Of a DNA stretch of 64,000 nt, positions 9,736-21,296 are shown piece after piece; position 1 is the stretch's first letter; each line of letters opens with the position of its first letter. The translations under genes were made by a program, and so were the position numbers. The stretch lies in the NCBI GenBank assembly GCA_963930645.1, contig OZ005648.1, positions 267,913,830-267,977,829 of the forward strand, given 5' to 3'. The notes under the pieces were generated by a model, which saw only the letters and a list, made by a program, of their open reading frames with translations, made no database searches and was not told where the DNA came from. The DNA comes from Salticus scenicus (taxonomy: Eukaryota > Arthropoda > Arachnida > Araneae > Salticidae).

Positions 9736-12700
9736 CAGGGCCCGCTTTACCATTAGGCGAACCTAAGCGGTCGCTTTGGGCCGCCGAAAAAGCAGGGCCG
9801 CCAAAAAAATAGAATACTGTTGGAAAAAAAAAGAAAAGAAACAGAAAGAAAGGGGGGAAGAAAAAAAAAAAAAAAAACGAAAATCACAAACCAATCTTTG
9901 ATTTTTTTTTCTCTGTTAAGACATACGTGTATATTCAATTGTAAATTAAAAGTAACCTCCTTTAAGGATTTAACTTTGTGTAGAAACACCATAAGGCAAT
10001 AAAATATTGTTTTTTAATAAACGTATGCTTTGAATTGTATATACGAATGTAGACTAGATCTTTTTCATATTAGACGGTAAAGAGGTAGAGGAACAATTGC
10101 AAACCGAACAATTTGGTTTTAGACCTAAGCTTTCCACCACCAGATCTTTAAAGTCACAGAATTCATTCACAATAGTTTTATTAAATCTGAAAAAGTTGAG
10201 ACTTTTTTTCGCCTTTGTCAAAGTTTCATATAGTGGTCTTATTTTTTAAACTCATCCAACTTCAAATTCCTGCTCTTTATATAAAATTCATTTATAGTTA
10301 ACTAAACAATTTAACTAAAAATAAGACGATATAAAACACTATTCAATTTCTACGTATCTAAATAAAACGTATCTAACTTTTATACATTTCCAAAAAGGAA
10401 CTTTATAAATAAGTTCGAAAATAATTCAGATTTCAGAAAGTCTTGATAAAAATACGCAAAGTATACAAATTAATATTAAAAAGTGAATAAGAGTGAATTA
10501 TATAAGGATGACCTTTTCTCGACTATCGTGTCTAGAAAATATGTTTAAAGTGTTGACTTAGACAGCGTTTTCTGCAAAAAGCTAACTTTCATACGGAAAA
10601 AGTAAACGCTATTTCGATTTGTATCATCATAATCATATCTAAATAAGAATGTCTTATTATGTTGTGCGTTTATGGATAAAAAGGCATAAATACACGATAT
10701 GTGCTTGAAAAATGATTAGTTTGGAACTAATAAAAGCCAACACAAAATTTCATCTGATAAATATATGAATTTGTGAAAATTTTACTTCACATTTACAATA
10801 AGGGAAAGTTTCGAGATAAAGTAAACAGAGAAGCATTTTTAACACTTTTCAACAAAATTTAAAAATGTTTATGACTTCAGTTTGTCTGAAGGCCGGGCGC
10901 ACCCCTTCACTCCAATATTTTGCAAATTTGTAGAAACTTTTTGAGTTATACATCATTTTTAACACTCAGTATTATATACTAAAGCCTGAACCTCCTAAGA
11001 AATTTTTTTCTTACTTTGGCCTTGTTTGTCTATTCGCCCTTTAACTTTCGTAAATGTTCATATAATTCTTTGAAACTGATATATATATCTTATTAGTTCC
11101 ATTAGACCATAGTTCACTATGGAATGTTTCTTATTAAAAATAGGGAACATCTCGCATACCAATATAATTAATGGCGGTAAATACTACCCTGGTTTGTGTA
11201 TATAACACCTGAAAGAATTCCAAGGTGTTGCATTCTATGAGGCGTATATCTATAAACCGTGTTTTAATACCTTTATTTTGCGCAAATCATAATGAAATTG
11301 ACAGTTATTATTCATATGCACACACACAAAAATAAAATAAAAAGGATAATTATTGAACATAGTGTGATTAGCATTGAGATTTACATGGCCACAGAAAAAT
11401 ATTCAGATACATTGAGGGTTATATTTGGAAATTGTTGGATTAGTACTTCCATTTTAATTATGCATTTTAAATATTTTCAACAGTGTTTGAGAGTGACCAT
11501 GAATTCGATTAGCCTACCTGTCTGCCTTTCTGTCTGCCTTTCCGTCCGTCTATCCGAACTCTAGCGTTCATAAATACCTTCAGAATTTCTTCAAACTATT
11601 ATGTTAATCAAGTTCTCTGTGGAATACAATTTATTTAAAATAGTAGGAATAGCACAACTGGCTTGTGAGCAGGGACATTAATAATGGCATGCATTGGTCT
11701 CTTTGAGATGCATTTTTCTAAATCATAAAAAACTTTGTACTAAGTAAATTGTATTAAAATTTACATTTATTATTCATATGATTAAGAAAATGTTTTTTAC
11801 AGAATATAATATCTTTAGCGTTAAATTTTACAGGATCACACTAAAATATTCAGGTACATTAAGAACAATTGGAAATTGCTGGAACTGCATTTCCATTTGT
11901 GTTAACGGTTTTTAAAAACTTTCCAACAATGTTTCAGAATGATTATGAATTCAGTTAATCATCTGTCTGACTTTTGTTCGTTGTGTGATCGTGTAGGCAA
12001 AGTACATTGAAGGTTAAACGATGCAACGAATACGTATAGTTGGAAAGTTAGTCTATGCAAACCAATTGATTTTTCGTTCCAGTTTAAAGATTATAATTAA
12101 TTCTTGTTACCATCTGATTTAATGTACAACTGAAAATAAATCATTTATAGTGGAAGGATTAAAATTATAATAAAATTAAGAACTAATTAAAAAGAAATGG
12201 CAGTAATATTTAATTATTATTATTATTCACAGTGGATTTCTTTTTCGGTAGTAAAAATGTATCAACAGATTCACTCTCCATTTTGTGATGAGATGCCGCA
12301 ATCTGATAGTGTTTATTATGATGGTTAGCAATGTGGTTGTAATAAGGGTAGTAGAAATGACGCGCTTCCCATTTCACTTTTTCTGACCCTGAAAAAAATT
12401 TCTTTTGCATTCCATTGTAATTATTTTCACTTAAAAATTCCACCAAAAAAGCTTGTGATGTGTCACTGCGTGTGAAGTCATTTACAGAATAGCGAATCGT
12501 ATAGGCAAAAATTTTAAGGCATTTTTCAATTGAATCTTTAGCATGATCACGTGGAAAAGTTGATATTTTGATTCTACCTACTTATTTGTATTCATAAATA
12601 TACCAGGTCCAACTCAATTTTTACAAAAAAAATAAAAAAAATAAAAATAAAAAAATCGAGTGTTATTTAAATTTATATTAACTTACATCATTAGAATAAA

Positions 12701-12895
12701 TTGAGTCTTAATATAGTAATTTATAATCAGAAGAATTTTTTTTTTTTTTTTCGTATGGAAAGGGGGGTTAGAAATCAGAGTCATAAAAAATTTATTTGGG
12801 GTCACTTTTAATAAGCTGTTTTGGCATAATGTCTATTAGAGAGGGGCCGCCAAACTCCTTTGCCTAGGGCCGCGAAAATTGTAAAGCGGCCCCTG
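9736..12895. mobile_element. hAT-superfamily DNA transposon, 3.16 kb, with 8-bp target duplication
   Basis: The 8-bp sequence CTCAGTTG lies on both sides (9728-9735 and 12896-12903). The ends are inverted, CAGGGCCCGCTTTAC and the complement of GTAAAGCGGCCCCTG, and similarity continues for about 50 bases through GC-rich GGCCGCC blocks. An 8-bp duplication with CAGGG ends identifies hAT. I find no convincing transposase; a short minus-strand frame at 12210-12446 is unrecognised. The interior includes a decayed non-LTR reverse transcriptase fragment (10070-10310) and a loose repeat near 11380 and 11840 (ATATTCAG[AG]TACATT). It is non-autonomous or heavily eroded. Confidence 0.85.
10070..10310 (+). 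pseudogene. Non-LTR retrotransposon (Jockey-like) reverse transcriptase fragment
   Basis: EQFGFRPKLSTTRSL is readable from about 10105, matching the EQFGFRP...S motif at the start of the palm in Jockey-clade reverse transcriptases. After a frame shift, a degraded LNLKK...GLIF...LYKIHL stretch follows with stops. It is only about 80 codons, has no catalytic Asp pair, and lies inside the hAT element, so it is a dead fragment carried or inserted there. Confidence 0.55.
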
Positions 12896-12940
12896 CTCAG
12901 TTGCTAGTGTACAAAATAGTATCCATATACTCAATTAATT

Positions 12941-13354
12941 GTGACTTTTACAAATCAAATATTGAATAGTATTAACATTACATCTATCATTAATGACAAA
13001 GAATGTTTGTTTCCGATTAATGATTTAAATCTATCTCGTACCTTCAAATATCCTCTTCCTCTTGGCAGAAAGATATTCAATTATAATTATGTTTCTAAGT
13101 CTACCTCTTTTACCAACACTGTAACATGTAAATGCAATGATCCTTCTTTCTCAAAATATATTGATAGAGACCATGGACACATTATCACTGGTAATCTCAA
13201 TATTATTGATAATTATCAATTAAAAAAATTCATGGAATTTGGCACCAAATTTAGACTTCCAGTTAAAACTAGCATTCCACAAATCTTTCAACAGTTTTCT
13301 TATGACCTAGATTTATTTATTTATAAAATATCTATTACTCATAATCAGGCATAA
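12941..13354 (+). pseudogene. Penelope-like element fragment, region upstream of the reverse transcriptase
   Basis: This open frame contains CKCNDPSFSKYIDRDHGHII followed by TGNLNIID and a KFMEFGTKFR motif. The C-x-C...HGH[IV][IV]TG(D/N)L...G.KFR pattern is what I know from the region just N-terminal to the reverse transcriptase of Penelope-like elements. About 137 codons remain. The frame ends at 13354, where unrelated repeat sequence begins, so RT and endonuclease are missing. It lies just outside the right target duplication of the hAT element. The family call rests on motif memory rather than a search. Confidence 0.5.
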
Positions 13355-13399
13355 AAATTTTCTGCGGATCCGCGATTTTCCGCTTTTTTGTGATTTTGT

Positions 13400-13900
13400 T
13401 TATTTTGCGGTTTTTTGTTTTGTTAAAATCAAACTCCAATAATGATCAGTGTTCAAACGCTCCACGAAAAACTTTAGATTCTCAAACTTTTTCCATCCAA
13501 AATATAAATGTCAATATTCATTTTAAGCATGCTTTATCGGATTCTATAACACATAAAAGAACAGAATTATTCAATATTTCTCACTCATGTAATTTTTTTC
13601 GTCCTTCCCTCCCCCCCTCCTTTTTTCATCTCTTAACCATTGCCAGTCAAACATTCTGCGGGAAGCCTTTTAATTCTGACACACAACCATCCACAACAAA
13701 AATGTGAATATTAATTTTAAACTTACTTTATGATATTCTAAAGAACCCATGAAGATGTGGAATTGTGTTTAATATTTCTCACTCATGAAATACTTTTTAC
13801 CCCCCCCCCCCTTCTTTTCCCATTTTCCACCACCAGTCAATGTTATTAAATGTTGATTGCTGGCTAATTTTTTTTTTTTTCTAAACACATGTTTTATTGT
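13400..13900. repeat. Dispersed repeat family with ~195-bp internal tandem units, copy 1
   Basis: Two units are visible. The phrase AAATGT[CG]AATATT begins at 13506 and again at 13700, each followed by TTTTAA...TTTAT..GATTCTA and then a poly(C) block after CTCACTCATG. Related copies occur at 23560-23880 and 39441-39900 (same strand) and about 36930-37160 (opposite strand). Poly(C) next to AT-rich text is a constant mark of the family. No coding potential. Confidence 0.65.
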
Positions 13901-14266
13901 GTTGATGTGTTATTCTTTTAGTTTAATTTGTCACTTTTAAAATATTTTGTATAGTTTTTTCCTGTGAGTATTATTTTTCATTTGAAATAAATTTTATGAA
14001 CACATTTGTATACTTTTCCCCCGCACACGTTATTTTTCATTTGAAAATAGTTTTATGAACACGCGTGTTTCCTCTTTTTTCAATTTTCTGCACTCTCATG
14101 CCTGCATAATAAACCTATTGCCTACTTCACTCAATGGAAAGTTTTAGTGTTACAAAAAATTAAAATTGCATTTGTCTCTACTTTGGCGAGGTTATTTAAA
14201 TAAGCATTTTCAGTACTTTAACAAGAAATGAGATAAATGGCTTACCTTCATCGGTCCAGAGAGTCG
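13901..14266. other. Gene-free stretch between repeat family and BEL element
   Basis: AT-rich sequence with a duplicated phrase, TTATTTTTCATTTGAAA, near 13970 and 14030. No exon or RNA gene seen. Confidence 0.45.
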
Positions 14267-14353
14267 TGGGGACTGCCGACCACTCCATGTTCCATAATTA
14301 ATCATAGATGACAATGAAAACACATAATTCAGAAATATGAGGAACCCTAATAC

Positions 14354-14486
14354 TGTCACAGACATTTATTGACACGAACACTACAACAACATGACGAACA
14401 CTCAGAGAAGAAGAAAAAAAAAAAAAATTAATAACGGCGTACAGCGCCATTTACAGGTTTCACATTTACCAATAATAATCTACACA
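14354..14486 (-). repeat. Putative 3' LTR of the BEL/Pao element (far end uncertain)
   Basis: Read on the minus strand, the pol frame is followed by a purine-rich CCGGGGGCCAA and then TGTGTAG at 14486, the usual polypurine-tract-to-LTR transition. An AATAAA and a CTGTGACA end follow, which would give a short TG...CA LTR ending at 14354. A longer LTR reaching about 14267 (GGTCGGCA) is equally possible. No 5' LTR or target duplication is present to settle it. Confidence 0.4.
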
Positions 14487-14604
14487 TTGGCCCCCGGATG
14501 AACATTAAATATATGTACATTTTATAATTGCATCTATACCAAGAAAAAAAAATATTTAAAGTTATACAAAATGTCATTGTTCTAATTTAGTGTTTATACA
14601 GTTT

Positions 14605-16686
14605 GAATTAGTCCTTTTCGAACATTTCTACTGGATATAACAGCTGGAAAGGTTGTCTAATAGTTCCATTAGCTGTTTTGAGCTCACATGAGCGTAATTT
14701 CCCATCCCTACCGGGGAACACTTGCGTGACTAATCCGAATTTCCACAAATGTCCTGGGAGCTTAGAGTCGTGAATTAATACTATATCATTTACTGCAAAC
14801 TCTCAGATTAGGGAGTGTCGACTGGTCATGGCTGTTTTTATATGAAGAAGATATTCAGTCTTCCATCGTGACCAGAACTGGTCCAATATACGTTCCTTTA
14901 AGTTAAATCTTTTAACATACGTGTGAGAAGTTCCAGGAAGAACATGGGGTTTCATATGTACGATAGGCAAGGCAGTTAGTCGTTGACCTACCAAGAAGTG
15001 TGCTGGCGTAATTGGAGAAGGTTCACCAGAGTCAGAATATACAAACGTAATAGGCCTCGAATTTATCGAAGCTTCAATTTCTGTCATAACTGTATGTAGC
15101 TGGGTGTGTGTTAACGTGGTTTTGCCAACTACCTTTCTTAATGCAGTCCTGACAGAGCGAACCATTCTTTCGTAGAAACCCCCTCACCATGGCAACATTT
15201 CCATGATATATTTCCAAATTATTTTGTTACTAAGGTAGTAATCTCTTACATCAGGATGGCTAATTATTTTCCATATATGTTTTAACTCTATATCAGCTTG
15301 ATGAAATGTTCGTGCGTTGTTGGAATATATTGTGTGACAAAGACCTCTCCTTGCAACAATTCTTCTGAAGGCCAATAAAAACGTTTTGGTTGATAGGTTC
15401 TCTACTAATTCTAGGTGCACTGCTCTTGTTATCGCACATGTGCACAACAATATATAGTATTTGCTGTCACTATTTCTAACGTATAAGGGGCCTCCAAAAT
15501 CAAGGCCAATTACTGAAAAGGGCTTTTGTTCATCGATGCGATCTGCAGGTAACGGAGCTGTCATCTGGGCTCCAGATCGAGCATTAAATCTTTTACAAAT
15601 TGTGCATTTTCTTAATACGCTTTTTACTGCCTGTCTGCCCTTGATTACCCAAAATTCCTCCCGTAATTGAACTAATGTATCATTAATGCCAAAATGAAAA
15701 ACTCTTTCATGCGCATTTTTAATTAACAAATCAATTAATTTACCCCTTGAAGGTAACAGGATCGGGTGTTTTTCATTAAAGGAATATTTTGATTTCTGAA
15801 GTCTTCCTCCGATATGCATTATTCCCTCGGAATCCAAAAATGGCGAGAACTCAATTAAATTTGAATTTTTCGAAATAGGTTCCCCATTTATCAAACAGTT
15901 TAATTCATTCGGAAAATTAATTTTCTGTGTATATTTAACCCACATTGTTTGCGCACTACCAATTTCTTCCGCTGATAATGGACCCCTAAATTTCTCGTTT
16001 TTAGGATTTGCGTTATTAAGAAATCTCTTTATCCATGCCGTAATTCTGAGGACCCTTAAAATGTTACTATATTTTTCAAGATCCAGAATTGGTTCAACTG
16101 TTTCTATAGAGATATTAAATTGAATTATTTTTACAGGTGTTTTCCTTTTTTCTTCGGTAATATATTGCGTGTCTACCTCTTCAACAATATCATTGCCTTT
16201 ACCATTTGGCTCAGATAACCAATTTGGACCTCTAAACCAAAAATCATTATTAACTAACGCATTTGCGCTAATACCGCGAGTAACTAAATCTGCGGGATTA
16301 TCCTTTGTATTACCGTATGACCAATTTTCGGGTCCTGACAATTCCTGAATTTCGACTACTCTATTTTTAACAAAGGGTTTCCATTGTTTCGCCGATCCCT
16401 TCACCCAGTGTAAAACAATAGTAGAATCTGTCCAATAAAATTTCTCGATGTCAATTTCTTTAAATATATCACAAATATATTTCGCTACTCTAGCTGCTAT
16501 CACCGCTGCCATTAACTCCAGTCTTGGTAGCGTTAGTTTCTTTAGCGGCGCAACTCTAGCCTTCGACATAACCATGCTTACATAACATTTTTTATCATTA
16601 CTGATAACCTTAAAATATGCAACACAACCATATGCAAGTGGTGAAGCATCTGAAAAAATGTGTAGTTCTACTCGCGAATTTTTCAA
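14605..16686 (-). pseudogene. BEL/Pao retrotransposon pol (RNase H, integrase, C-terminal domain), broken
   Basis: Reading leftward, the frame shows in order an RNase H (FSDAS, LPRLELMAA, WTDSTIVLHWV), an integrase with a zinc-binding stretch (CTICKRFNARSG) and catalytic core (VIGLDFGGPLYV), and the BEL/Pao C-terminal domain (NDIVLIHDSKLPG...FPGRDGKLRSC...QLLYPVE). Gag, protease and RT are absent; the 5' part is cut off at 16686 next to the tRNA-like repeats. Breaks: an in-frame TGA at about 15184 where the family has Trp, another stop at about 14803, and the second catalytic Asp of the integrase appears as Asn (SNNART). It is inactive. BEL elements encode a polyprotein for reverse transcription and integration. 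Confidence 0.85.
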
Positions 16687-16773
16687 ATCAACATAAGTGA
16701 AATAGCATCTATCTATTTTAAATAAATTGGAGTGTAAAGGTTGATATTTTTATTTACCAACTATGTGAAAAAT

Positions 16774-16844
16774 ACCAGAGCCGGGAATCGAACCCGGGCA
16801 CCTCCGCTTAACGCACGGATGCTCTACCACTGAGCTACCCTGGC
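16774..16844 (-). tRNA. tRNA-like core A1 (anticodon position reads GTT, Asn-like)
   Basis: The 71-base minus-strand sequence folds as a full cloverleaf: acceptor GCCAGGG with CTCTGGT, D stem GCTC/GAGC, anticodon stem TCCGT/GCGGA, T stem CCGGG/CCCGG and loop TTCGATT. The A and B box promoters are intact. The anticodon loop GCGTTAA would place GTT at 34-36, but position 33 is C instead of the universal T, and there is no terminator directly after. This argues for a tRNA-derived mobile repeat rather than a working tRNA gene. Confidence 0.55.
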
Positions 16845-17065
16845 TGACAACCAGCTAGGCATTTCTCACATAATATTCGTTGGCCAAGCCACCGAGTCTG
16901 CAAACGCAGCTGTATCAAGTGACAATATTAATCGCAGCACAACTCCATAGACCACGAATTTAAATTTAGAAATATTTATTCATGAATTCATCAACCGCGA
17001 ATATTCATTTTAAATAAATTGGAGTGTAAAGGTTGATATTTTTATTTACCAACTATGTGAAAAAT

Positions 17066-17136
17066 ACCAGAGCCAGGAATCAAACCCGGGCACCTCCACT
17101 TAACGCACGGATGCTCTACCACTGAACTACCCTGGC
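17066..17136 (-). tRNA. tRNA-like core A2, decayed copy
   Basis: It is the second copy of core A1, 292 bases downstream, with the same length. Substitutions break the T stem (CCGGG now faces CCTGG) and the D stem (GTTC faces GAGC), and the B box has become GTTTGATT. It is a pseudo-tRNA. Confidence 0.55.
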
Positions 17137-17206
17137 TGACAACCAGCTAGGCATTTCTCACATAATATTCGTTGGCTGTGTTTGCAGACTCGGTGACTTG
17201 GCCAAC

Positions 17207-18812
17207 GATTGCTTTGTTGTTCCTCTTTTGATGCTTCCATTTTAAAGTATGGACATGAAATGTATTTTGGATTAAAATTTTATAAAACTTAGAAAATAAA
17301 ATTTTTCTGGTTACAAATTTCAAAAATCCAGTTTGGTGGTCATTTATTGAATGCACATTATGTTTTTCATATCTGTCAACAGGATTGGATGGGGAATTCA
17401 TTTTACTGCACTGCTCTTCATCCCCAAAACCTAAAAGAAGATTTTTGTGATTTACAATTGGATGCTTTATTAAAAATAAGATTTAATGACATGGACAGGG
17501 CTCCAGAAATTTAAAATAAACTGGTCACCAGCAAAATCTTTTGGTAGCCAGTAAAAGATATCCCCCCACTTTTTTTTTTTTTTTTTTTTTTATAATTGAA
17601 TATGAAAATTAAAATTGTATGCATAAGAACCAAATATTTTCTAGTCTAGAATGATACATCAGAAAGACCTGTTTAAATTAAATATTATGAAACCAACTTT
17701 ATTATTTTCACAAACACTTTATTATTTTCACAAACACATACATCATAGGCATTGATACATCATTACACCAGCAAATGATTCGGCACCAATCTGTTAAGCA
17801 TGTGCAAACAGGAACAGTGTGAACTGAACCAATTCCCTAAAACGACCAACTAATTTAACATTGAGTAGTACGATATGAAAAAAAAAGTGGCATTCAAGGT
17901 TGCATTTCAGTGACAAGGCAGATTTCTTAGTAAAAGTTTTTATTCAGATTTAGCATTTTCTTTTGTCAGTAATACAAAATATAAGTTCTTGTCAAAGAAC
18001 AATGTTAGTAGGGAATCAAACTACTTGGGTGCCTTTGCATTGGTTAGTTTATCAACAGGAAAATGTTTTTAAAAAAAAGGCTTGGCTTGCAGTTAAGACA
18101 GATTACTAATTTTATGGTTAGTGCTTAGAGGTAGTCTCTACTTATAAGGATTTTGTTAGCTTCGATTGGTAATGGAATTTTTATAGGTATTTAAATTGAG
18201 AATTTCTTGCGCTTTAATTTATGTGACATGCAGTTTTGGTGAATTACAGATTGTAGTTACTCAACATTTTTTAACTATTAAAACTTGTCACTTTTAAGAT
18301 TTTTGCATTATAAAGTGCTTCACTGTAAAAGTTAAGTTACAGGGACAATTTGAAAATTATTTCTGTGCTATGAATTTTTAGTAGGGTTTTTAAAAATAAA
18401 ATCTTGATTTCAATTTATCCTTTCCCATATCCTTTCCATATTTAAGAAAATAACGATGAAAATAATTTTATATTTTTAAAACATTTCCTTGCTTTTCATG
18501 ACAACAATAAATGCTCAACTCTAATAATTGCATTGAAACCGATTATGAATCATATTATAAATCAAAATTATCTGACAGTATTTGCATGTTTTGACTACAT
18601 TTGATCAAAACTAAGTACTAGATTTTAATAATTTTTAATGGAAATTAAGCTTTTTTCAAAGAAAAGTTTTGTGTAATATTTTAATGTTATGCAGTTTCTG
18701 TAATATAACAGATGACCATGGAGAAATGTATTTCTGTCAGTAGTTGCATATTAAAGGATACTATTTTTTGAACCAAGGAATTCAAACACAGAAATCAGAG
18801 TTGGCCTATATA
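17207..18812. other. Gene-free AT-rich stretch
   Basis: I find no exon, no recognised mobile protein and no RNA gene. A minus-strand open frame at 17147-17401 runs into the tRNA-like repeat and matches nothing I know. A poly(T) tract lies at about 17570-17592, and a direct repeat CTTTATTATTTTCACAAACA occurs at about 17697 and 17719. Confidence 0.45.
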
Positions 18813-21296
18813 ACAGGGTAGGTCGAAAAATGGATATTTTCAATAAGCAATTTGTGATAGCAAAAAAAAAGTTGTACTTTGGTATCCTGAATTTGGAAAA
18901 AATAAAAATAATAAATATTTATATCTTTAGTTCGTGCATGACCTTCAAAATTCGAAAAAATGATGAAAAAAGGTCAAATTTCAAAAATTTTTATTGAAAT
19001 ACAAATGTTATTACTTTTTGTTCAAATGCTTCGATTTAACACTCTTTCCATGTATCTTTTAAAATATTTATATTATTTTGCAGTTTTCAGATCGCACCTA
19101 AACCGTAAAGTTTCGTAAGATTAACCAAAATTGGACTTTTTTATTGTTTTTTAAATAAAACTTCCAGCTTGTTAGAAAACCTTATGAATTGAATATTACA
19201 TTATATATGTAGGCATTTCTACCTTTATAGTTAATAAAAGCATGTGATAGTAACAGATAGTACCTAAATTTGGTTAGTAAATCATCAGACTCAATGACAC
19301 CATATCTGGGCTTCATCTACCGAGCCATGCAAATTCTCTTTTCGATTTCATTCTCCATTCTTATTCTAATATATATCAGTTTGCTGTCAGCAAGCAGTGT
19401 GATCAGATCATTATGTTTTAGTTTTATCCTACTTAAGTAGGGATATGTTAAAATATTATGTTAAATAGTGAATTTACAGTAGTGTTTTAAAAACTATTTG
19501 GTGTTCTGTTTGTGTTATTTTACCCTTATTGTCATTAGTAATGGCAGCTACCAGACAATCCTTTGCGTATTCGCTTCTATTTTTATTTATGTATTTATTT
19601 AATTTTGGTGGCTGCTTACCAATAAAAGAACTGGATATGAACACTTTCCCAACATATAAATATGTACTTTTATATTGTTTCAATAAAAGATAGAGATTGT
19701 CTTTATATTCTAAGAAAATACCTGCATTTTTTAATTATTGCCGATTGAGTTAGTTAAAAAATACAGGAGTTACACCGAAAAGCTTCAATACCAACTGTGT
19801 CCATACTAGAATAGTACAATTAATAAAAGACGAAAGCAGCTTTTAAAAAAAGGTGAGTGTTTCATCTCTGATATTAAATCAAAGTTGTTAGATTGTTACA
19901 GCACATAAAAGCACAATCACTTTTTCTTCCTTTTGTGGGGAAAACCAGAGTTCCTGTAAACACTGATCTAAAATGTGAAAAAGAGAAAAAAAAATCTCGT
20001 ATTGAACTAAAATTTCTGTATGACCAACAGAATACTAGAAACACTTATATTAGTATTCTAAACCGGAAAGAAATATAAAGGCTGAGATGGAAAGAACTAG
20101 AAACTTAGATCAATATTGAAAAACAAAAGGTTAATTAGTGCTTCCGACGATTCAGTTGTAAATGTACATCTTAAGAGGTCATTTAAGGAAACAATAAAAG
20201 AAGATTTGTTGCTTCAACATCTAAAACTCAAATGAAAATTGTTATTTGCTAGCACTGTAATGAGTGTCAGGTTTAGAACTTTTGACAGGAAAATAACTGT
20301 TCTATTGCATTTGCCATTCTAAAAAATGCTAGACTGATTAGTAACGAAATGCCTTTTTTGCTAACCCTGAGAGCTTGTTATTGACTATAGCAGTGGGCGA
20401 CAGACAACATATAAGGGAGTTGGCCTACAGAATAATAATCAAGATAAGAGATCAATCATCAGGACATATTTCTGTATCTATAAGAGAATTTCTTCCACAA
20501 ATATTAAGTTTTGAATTATGAAGGGTTGATCAGCTGGTCAACATGTTTACTTTCTCTCTCTTTCAATGTGCCTCCAATGAAGGAAAATGTGACAAACAAG
20601 GATCTTTTATTATTTTTATAAACTAAAACAATTGCCTAAGTTTAAAATAATAAAATTCACATATAACATAGCATTCAGGCTGTTGAAAGGATTGTGAAGC
20701 TGGTCAGTGAATCTGCAGAAAATGTATTTGGGGGAAGACTCAACAGATGAATTTATAATAACAAATTTATACTCGTAATTAATTATCAATGCCAAAACTG
20801 AGTAATAAATCCAACTTCCAACCTTAATCCAAAAATAGAAAGTTGTTTATAATTATATAATAAATGTAAATGCACTATAAATATATTACTATTGTAAATA
20901 ATTGTTCATCATGGTTGGTTGAATGGTAGGGCAGGGTAGAACTCGAAGTGCAACCATCTCACTGTGGTCAGGTCTGGATTGTTAATATAATAAATTATAA
21001 TTGCATAACAAATGAAGAGAGATGCACAGTGCACATTTATTCTGAAAAGTGTAAAACTAGACTACAAAAAATTAAATACTGCATTTTGTAAAAAAAGCTA
21101 AGAAATTAAAATTTTGATTAATTTCACGATACTTTATGGCTTACGTGGGATCTAATAACTATAAAATACTATAAATATTTTTGAAGTTACATGAAAGAGG
21201 GTTCAAAGGAAGCATTTGAATGGTATTTGAACAAAAACTAATAATATTTGTATTTCAATAAATTTTTTTGAAATTTGACCTTTTTTCATCATTTTT

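Larger units (their letters stand above)
16713..17206 (-). mobile_element. tRNA-like repeat module A: two tandem units (period 292 bp) and an inverted tail
   Basis: Two direct copies of a unit each carry a tRNA-like core on the minus strand (16774-16844 and 17066-17136). The unit starts with TTTTAAATAAATTGGAGTG and has flanks ACCAACTATGTGAAAAA on one side and CTGACAACCAG...TTTCTCACATAATATTCGTTGG on the other. These flanks are themselves inverted repeats of each other (ATGTGA..AA). After the second core a 26-base segment is inverted between CGTTGG and CCAACG relative to the first unit. Module B at 61 kb has the same frame around a different tRNA core. I read both as tRNA-derived retroposons. 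Confidence 0.7.

Noticed and set aside
12210..12446. A hAT transposase fragment on the minus strand of the 9.7-12.9-kb element
   Set aside because: The frame (WEARHFYYPYYNHIANHHNK) has no motif I can tie to the hAT dimerisation or catalytic domains.
16774..16844. A working tRNA-Asn(GTT) gene
   Set aside because: Position 33 is C rather than T, the second copy is decayed, and the context is a tandem mobile repeat.
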